A stretch of 64,000 nucleotides of DNA from Actinoplanes sp. TFC3 (GTDB lineage: Bacteria > Actinomycetota > Actinomycetes > Mycobacteriales > Micromonosporaceae), in assembly GCF_001553785.1 (NCBI RefSeq), contig NZ_LOJP01000002.1, positions 916,096 to 980,095 on the forward strand. Reading direction: 5' to 3'. Below are positions 59,990-64,000 of the stretch, piece after piece. The stretch's first letter is position 1; every line of letters starts with the position of its first letter. A program made the translations under genes and the position numbers. The notes under the pieces were generated by a model, which did no database searches, had not been told where the DNA came from, and saw only the letters and a program-made list of their open reading frames with translations.

Positions 59990-60220
59990 ATGACCGAGAC
60001 AAGCGGCGAGCTGCCAGAGGATTGGTGGACGACCGAGAATGTGCTGACGTTCCTGCGATCGGCAGGAGCGCCGATTAGTCGTGCCACGTGGGCGGCTTAC
60101 GTCTCGCGTAGCCAAGCGCCGGCGCCGGATCGGATGTTCGGCCGGTCGCCCGTCTGGCGTCCGGCTGCCATCAAAGACTGGCAAGCATCCCGCCCTCGCC
60201 GCGGGTCAACCGAAGCCTGA
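59990..60220 (+). CDS. Small helix-turn-helix protein
   Basis: 76 residues. DWWTTENVLTFLRSAGAPIS then RATWAAYVSRSQAP and VWRPAAIKDWQASRPRRG resemble AlpA/MerR-like DNA-binding proteins of AICEs. Divergent from the transfer run, so it may regulate it, perhaps through the CTAG motifs. Confidence 0.65.
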   Translation: MTETSGELPEDWWTTENVLTFLRSAGAPISRATWAAYVSRSQAPAPDRMFGRSPVWRPAAIKDWQASRPRRGSTEA

Positions 60221-60349
60221 GTAGGCACTTCTCTCACCTCCTTCTTGAGCGCCACTTCCTGGTGAGACCCAGTCAACCGGGAAAGACGTGCGCTGCCGAT
60301 GAGGCAAGAACCGCTCGTGATGCACCCATAGTGCAGTCCTGATGAAGAA

Positions 60350-60382
60350 CAAGCCCCGAACGCGGTACGCGTCCGGGGCTTG
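60350..60382. terminator. Terminator between convergent small genes
   Basis: CAAGCCCCG / CGGGGCTTG is a perfect 9-bp outer stem, extended inside by ACGCG / CGCGT. It lies between the HTH gene and the convergent CPxxC gene. Confidence 0.75.
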
Positions 60383-60398
60383 CGTGTCGGTGAAGCAG

Positions 60399-60686
60399 CT
60401 ACGTCCGCTTCAATACCGCGACAGCGACATTGAGCGCGTCTCGCAGCGCAAGGGCTTCATCGGCTGTCATATGGGCGCCTGCGGGCTCGTCCAGGCCGTT
60501 AACCAAGGCCAGCACGATGCGATCGGCTCGCTCCTCCTGGATGAGATTCACAGCGACGTGCGCGTATTCGTCGTGGACGCCTACCTCGGCGATGAGGTGG
60601 GCATGGACGGCGCTTCCATGCTTGTGGTTCGTCGTGCAGTAGAGCGGACATTGCTTGCGAGGCTTGGTGACAGGCTGAGCAACCAC
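60399..60686 (-). CDS. DUF6907-like small protein
   Basis: 95 residues. CPLYCTTNHKHGSAVHAHLI near the N terminus (Cys/His cluster, possible metal site) and GAHMTADEALALRDALNVAV at the C terminus, which matches my memory of DUF6907 proteins in actinobacteria. Role unknown. GTG start without clear Shine-Dalgarno. Confidence 0.6.
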   Translation of the reverse strand: MVAQPVTKPRKQCPLYCTTNHKHGSAVHAHLIAEVGVHDEYAHVAVNLIQEERADRIVLALVNGLDEPAGAHMTADEALALRDALNVAVAVLKRT

Positions 60687-60766
60687 CGTTCTGACTCCCT
60701 TATCGAAGTGGCCTCATTGGCAGAAGACCGTCTCTGAGGCAGGCGCAACGCGTCATGACAGAAGTC

Positions 60767-60818
60767 TAGACGTCTATACGCATACACGGCCACATCACAG
60801 CACGAATACACCTACCGT
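60767..60818 (+). promoter_or_regulatory. Promoter and possible operator of the GntR gene
   Basis: TACCGT (60813-60818) stands 6 nt before GTG 60825. TAGACGTCTA (60767-60776) is a perfect palindrome about 50 nt upstream and could be an operator. AT-rich for this region. Confidence 0.45.
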
Positions 60819-60824
60819 GATCAT

Positions 60825-61175
60825 GTGATTACCCCTGATCGCGAAGGTGCTGCGTACCGGCAGCTTGCCGGAATGCTTCGCGATCGAATCCGTGGCGGTG
60901 AGTTACCACCCGGCCAGCGGATGCCCTCCGAGAAAGACCTCCACGACGAGTTCGGCTTAGCGCGCGAGACGGTCCGCCGAGCCCTCGCCGTCCTACGAGC
61001 CGAAGGGCTAGTGGAAGTTCGCCACGGCCACGGCACGTTCGTCGCCGAGATACCTGACAAGGTCGAGATCCGGTCGGGGGACAGCGTGACAGCGACGGCC
61101 GCGATAACGCTCAGCCGGGCGAACGGCGAGATAGAGACCTACCCCGCCGGCACCAACCTCACGGTTGTCGACTGA
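60825..61175 (+). CDS. GntR family regulator (KorSA-like)
   Basis: 116 residues. GntR winged helix (~10-75; YRQLAGMLRDRIRGGELPPG, RMPSEKDLHDEFGLARETVRRAL, GLVEVRHGHGTFV) with only a ~45-residue C-terminal part, so no classical effector domain. KorSA of pSAM2 is a GntR repressor of the element's activator. Leaderless by spacing to TACCGT. Confidence 0.87.
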   Translation: MITPDREGAAYRQLAGMLRDRIRGGELPPGQRMPSEKDLHDEFGLARETVRRALAVLRAEGLVEVRHGHGTFVAEIPDKVEIRSGDSVTATAAITLSRANGEIETYPAGTNLTVVD

Positions 61176-61178
61176 CCG

Positions 61179-61256
61179 ATGACAGCCAACCTGCGCCACC
61201 ACCACCCGGCGCAGGCACGCCTGGCCGTGCAGCGGAACCGAGAGGCCACCGCATGA
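61179..61256 (+). CDS. 25-residue mini-gene between GntR and NUDIX
   Basis: Reads MTANLRHHHPAQARLAVQRN then REATA and stop. The ATG is 3 nt after the GntR stop, and the stop overlaps the next ATG in ATGA. Support is the perfect fit between neighbours; no family known. Confidence 0.4.
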   Translation: MTANLRHHHPAQARLAVQRNREATA

Positions 61257-61933
61257 ACCAGCCGGCGCGAGACACAGTCATCGACCAGTGGACCGGCCGC
61301 CACGCAACGGCGCTGCAAGCCGCACTGCGCATGTCGCAAGACGAAATGGCCGCTCTGATCGGCGTAGCGAAGCGCACCATCGCGTCCTGGAGTGAGCGCC
61401 CCGACATCATCATCCGCCCCGAGCTGCAGCGGGCATTGGACACCGCCTACAGCCGCGCGGACGAGCCAGCCAAGCTCCGCTTCGCCCGCCAGCTCAAGGC
61501 CGACGACGACGCCGAAGCCGAAGCAGCGGCCGGCGGCGCTGTCGCGCTGGCAGTGGCTATCGCCGTGGTGACCAAGGAACCAGACGTCCTCTTGGTCTGC
61601 CGGCGAGACGCCGACCCAAGCGGCATCGACTGGCAGTTCCCGGCCGGCATCGTCAAACCAGGCGCGACGCCCTCGACCGTCGCTGTGCGCGAAACCCTCG
61701 CCGAAACCGGCGTGCATTGCACCGTTCGCAGCGAGCTGGGCAGCCGCGTCCACCCGCTCTCTGGCGTCAACGCCAGTTACTTCCTCTGCGATTACCTCGC
61801 CGGCGAAGTCGAGAACCGCGACGTCATCGAGAACACCACAGCGCTGTGGGCGCCCAAGGAAGACGTCACCCGGTTCATCCCGAAACAACGCATCTACGCG
61901 CCAGTGCTGCGCGCCTTGGAAGGGGAAGAATGA
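61253..61933 (+). CDS. HTH-NUDIX fusion with imperfect NUDIX box
   Basis: 226 residues. N-terminal XRE-like helix-turn-helix (~20-60; LRMSQDEMAALIGVAKRTIASW) and C-terminal NUDIX domain (~95-215). The NUDIX box reads GIVKPGATPSTVAVRETLAETG: the first Glu of Gx5E and one Glu of REUXEE are Ala, so metal binding may be reduced. Could be a nucleotide-sensing regulator. Followed by an intact NUDIX gene with 4-nt overlap. Confidence 0.8.
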   Translation: MNQPARDTVIDQWTGRHATALQAALRMSQDEMAALIGVAKRTIASWSERPDIIIRPELQRALDTAYSRADEPAKLRFARQLKADDDAEAEAAAGGAVALAVAIAVVTKEPDVLLVCRRDADPSGIDWQFPAGIVKPGATPSTVAVRETLAETGVHCTVRSELGSRVHPLSGVNASYFLCDYLAGEVENRDVIENTTALWAPKEDVTRFIPKQRIYAPVLRALEGEE

Positions 61934-62340
61934 GCGAGCCCACCACCGACGAACGCCCACCCATCGCGGCGGCCGTCATCATCAACGACGGCCAAGTCCT
62001 CTTGGTCCGCCGTCGCGTGAAGGAAGGCCAGCTCTCCTGGCAGTTCCCCGCCGGTGAGGTCGAGGCCGGCGAGTCCGGCGAAGAGGCCGCGATCCGAGAA
62101 ACCAAGGAAGAAACCGGCCTGACCGTACGGGCGACAGGCAACCTCGGCGAACGCGTGCACCCGAACACCGGCCGAACCATGCTCTACGCCGCTTGTGAGG
62201 TCGTAGAGGGAACCGCATACGTGGCCGACGAGGAGGAGCTGGCAGAGGTGGCGTGGTGCGACCGCGCCACCCTTACCGCCAACGTCCCATACCCGTTTTT
62301 CGGCCCGGTGCAAGAGCACCTAGACGCGAACCTCCGCTGA
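61930..62340 (+). CDS. NUDIX hydrolase
   Basis: 136 residues with a complete box (GEVEAGESGEEAAIRETKEETGL, given without the final hydrophobic residues). Substrate unknown; MutT-like. ATG overlaps the preceding stop (ATGA), so the degenerate and intact NUDIX proteins are made together. NUDIX genes are common AICE cargo. Confidence 0.87.
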   Translation: MSEPTTDERPPIAAAVIINDGQVLLVRRRVKEGQLSWQFPAGEVEAGESGEEAAIRETKEETGLTVRATGNLGERVHPNTGRTMLYAACEVVEGTAYVADEEELAEVAWCDRATLTANVPYPFFGPVQEHLDANLR

Positions 62341-62357
62341 CCTGCTAGCGGGTCGTC

Positions 62358-62675
62358 TTACGCCGCGTCGAGAAGGTCAGCCAACCGCGACCGGACCACA
62401 CCGTCATGGAAATGGTCCGGGAGCGGCACGCCACCCACGGTCTGACGCGAAGAGACGACGTCTTCGAGGGAGTTAGCCGGCAACGACTCGATGAGTTCCA
62501 AACACTCCTTGGCGAAGTGCCGAGCCTCGGAGAGAAGGCCAATCTCCCGCAGACGCACAGCGAGCGCGTACGCATACTCGGCCGCCGCCCGATCGTCCTG
62601 GAAAAACCGTTCGTCCTCGTACGCCTTGCGGACCTCGCTCAGCGGAGGCCGCTGGTCGATCTCCTCGTCAACCAT
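62358..62675 (-). CDS. Hypothetical protein coupled to the NDK-like gene
   Basis: 105 residues, acidic and helical, TPR-like (EYAYALAVRLREIGLLSEAR). The ATG shares one base with the NDK-like stop, so it is translated with it. No family recognised. Convergent with the NUDIX gene, 17 nt apart. Confidence 0.65.
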   Translation of the reverse strand: MVDEEIDQRPPLSEVRKAYEDERFFQDDRAAAEYAYALAVRLREIGLLSEARHFAKECLELIESLPANSLEDVVSSRQTVGGVPLPDHFHDGVVRSRLADLLDAA

Positions 62676-63187
62676 CAGAACGTGTACCGCTCAGCAACGG
62701 TCTGGTAGTCGAACAGCTCAGCGGCGCTGAACCACAGGTCGATCTCGTACTTCGCCTCGTCCGGCTTGCCGGAGGCGTGCACGAGGTTCGCAGCAACAAC
62801 CTTGTTGGCCTCAGAGTAAGCCTTCGAGATGTGCGCGAAGTCCCCGCGGATGGTGCCAGGAGCGGACTGGTCCGGGAACGTCGAGCCGACCAGGCGACGG
62901 ACGTTGGCAACGGCGTCAACGCCTTCGAGCACCAGGGCGATGACCGGCCCAAGCTGCATGAAGTTGGCGGTGAGGTCGAAGACTTCTTTGCCGAACCGCT
63001 CCTCCAGGTCGAAGTAGTGCTTCTTCGCCAACTCGGCGTCCATCTGCACCATCTTCGTCCCGACCACTTTCAGGCCGGCGTCCTCGAAGCGCTGCAGCAC
63101 ACGACCAATGAGGCCGCGGGCAACCGCGTCTGGTTTCAGCAAGACAAGTGTCCGATCAACTGCAACCACGTCAATACTCCAGTTCAT
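62675..63187 (-). CDS. Nucleoside-diphosphate kinase-like protein, divergent
   Basis: 170 residues against the usual 135-150. NDK landmarks are present: LLKPDAVARGLIGRVLQRFE, VLEGVDAVANVRRLVGST, APGTIRGDFA and NLVHASG with the phosphate-accepting His, plus a Glu in EAKYEIDLWF. The segment between GDFA and the His is expanded and the usual GSDS after His is replaced by ASGKPD. It is a second NDK type, not the housekeeping gene. ATG 63185-63187 chosen by homology; ribosome site weak. Confidence 0.8.
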   Translation of the reverse strand: MNWSIDVVAVDRTLVLLKPDAVARGLIGRVLQRFEDAGLKVVGTKMVQMDAELAKKHYFDLEERFGKEVFDLTANFMQLGPVIALVLEGVDAVANVRRLVGSTFPDQSAPGTIRGDFAHISKAYSEANKVVAANLVHASGKPDEAKYEIDLWFSAAELFDYQTVAERYTF

Positions 63188-63290
63188 GAGTGAATTACTC
63201 TCAGGATACAGGACAGCAATATTAAGACTTATCCGCATCTAGAGTGTCGAGTTGATACTGAAGCGGTCGCCACTGTTCAACCGATAATAG

Positions 63291-64000
63291 TTACGCCGAG
63301 AAATCTCCATACTTCATTCCTACGGGAGCGAAACTAACTATAGGCCGATAGACGGCCAGGGGGACAATGGCCATGCCAGGGTACGCCGGAGATTCGTTAC
63401 CTCCATGCGCTTCCATTAGGCTAGAAAAGTTTTGGACGAGGCTATCCAGCTTATCGCGCTCGAATGCGCCGCCCTGAGCGCCTCTTAGACCATCGGGAAC
63501 GAAGTTCTTGTTAGGATCAACGCGAGCACCAATACGTGAAACGATGCCTACGGTGATCCAGTCACGTGCCTCATTCCCATATCGGCCATGCAAGGCACTG
63601 CGCTCCGGCCCTATGTATTCAGACGAGTCGAGAAGTGTCCCGACAAAGCCGTGATTTGGCTTCCTAATCCCACATGGCATTATCCTGATAACGACACCCT
63701 TCGGGTACATTGCCTTCATCACTGCATGAACAGCCTTCGCATTCGACTGGGAATCTCCAAGCTGTCCAGAGTCTATTAAGTGTCCTACCACTTCAGAAAA
63801 GTAGTGGCCATCAATGATTGTCGAAGGAGCTTCGATACGAATAATGGATCCTTCTGGAGCAAACTTCTGAACTGCGCCGTTTTCCCACTTCAAAGAGTTC
63901 TTCGCAACGTTGGATATGTCATGCAGGAAACCGGTTGCTTGGGCTACTTCTTCGAACATTGCGAAATGCAACTCAGCAAGACTTCGGGTCTCCTGCTGGC
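63291..64000 (-). CDS. Unrecognised protein, 5' end beyond the window
   Basis: The frame is open from the stop at 63291 to the window edge (~236 codons), so the TTG/ATG near 63971 need not be the start. Sequence is less GC-rich than the chromosome. It reads like a soluble protein (SSTIIDGHYF-like segments, VVIRIMPCGIRKPNHGFVGT, RDWITVGIVSRIGARVDPN). Weak resemblance to DUF6414-type proteins from memory only. Same strand as the NDK-like pair, 103 nt upstream of it. Confidence 0.6.
   Translation of the reverse strand, partial: QQETRSLAELHFAMFEEVAQATGFLHDISNVAKNSLKWENGAVQKFAPEGSIIRIEAPSTIIDGHYFSEVVGHLIDSGQLGDSQSNAKAVHAVMKAMYPKGVVIRIMPCGIRKPNHGFVGTLLDSSEYIGPERSALHGRYGNEARDWITVGIVSRIGARVDPNKNFVPDGLRGAQGGAFERDKLDSLVQNFSSLMEAHGGNESPAYPGMAIVPLAVYRPIVSFAPVGMKYGDFSA

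Larger units (their letters stand above)
51112..64000. mobile_element. AICE-like integrative conjugative element (right end not in window)
   Basis: Contents in order from tRNA-Ser: DUF3892 gene, XRE/ImmA regulator, tyrosine integrase, excisionase, replication protein, FtsK-type transfer ATPase, tiny coupled genes, HTH and GntR regulators, NUDIX pair, NDK-like gene. This is the modular set of pSAM2-type elements, which excise, replicate and move as double-stranded DNA via TraB. No second copy of the tRNA 3' end was found before 64000, so the right boundary is unknown. Confidence 0.75.

Noticed and set aside
63188..64000. Right attachment site of the element at the window end
   Set aside because: No repeat of the tRNA-Ser 3' end was found by reading the last kilobases, so no boundary is claimed.

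Overview
The window is a high-GC actinobacterial chromosome segment, most like Micromonosporaceae (an Actinoplanes-type organism). The evidence is strong third-position G+C, many GTG starts, a WhiB regulator, a 421-residue aspartokinase, actinobacterial SRP RNA, and a gene order that I recognise from mycobacteria: marP, CoA pyrophosphatase, TlpA-like lipoprotein, nth, crp, MBL-fold hydrolase, RidA, DUF4177, two ArsA-type ATPases, whiB4, ponA, metallophosphoesterase. No species assignment is possible from sequence reading alone.

Layout. 1-5.6 kb: marP-NUDIX-tlpA-nth on the minus strand (4-nt stop/start overlaps among the last three genes), a CapA-type protein and divergent crp. 5.7-14.5 kb: a block placed inside the conserved order, made of an acyl-CoA carboxylase beta/alpha pair with degenerate active-site motifs, a transmembrane Ser/Thr kinase and a very large class III nucleotide cyclase/AAA/TPR protein. 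14.5-24 kb: the rest of the conserved block, then tRNA-Pro. 24.3-29.4 kb: MerR, CutA, PyrE, and a FIST sensor next to a GGDEF/EAL c-di-GMP enzyme. 29.4-39 kb: GH19 chitinase, asd-lysC, a lipoprotein, leuA with a leucine-rich leader peptide and attenuator-like hairpin, a secreted nuclease and a GH20 hexosaminidase. 39.3-45.3 kb: a complete oligopeptide/dipeptide ABC operon in the order C-A-B-D-F. 46-51 kb: recR-ebfC-dnaX with a very long low-complexity tau linker, SRP RNA and tRNA-Ser.

From tRNA-Ser (51.1 kb) to the right edge lies what I read as an actinobacterial integrative and conjugative element (AICE): regulator with ImmA-like protease, tyrosine integrase, excisionase, a DnaB_N/DUF3987 replication protein, an FtsK/TraB-type transfer ATPase, several very small coupled genes, a GntR (KorSA-like) regulator and a NUDIX pair. 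An unusual NDK-like kinase gene and an open-ended gene follow; whether these last genes belong to the element is not known because the right attachment site is not in view.

The most notable non-coding signals are: a cluster of eight CTAG tetranucleotides in 94 bp between the transfer and replication genes of the element; a mirrored array of ATCCGCG heptamers next to the replication gene; a 25-bp gap with overlapping divergent -10 elements; and about a dozen genes whose start codon lies 6-8 nt after a TANNNT hexamer, which suggests leaderless transcripts are common here.
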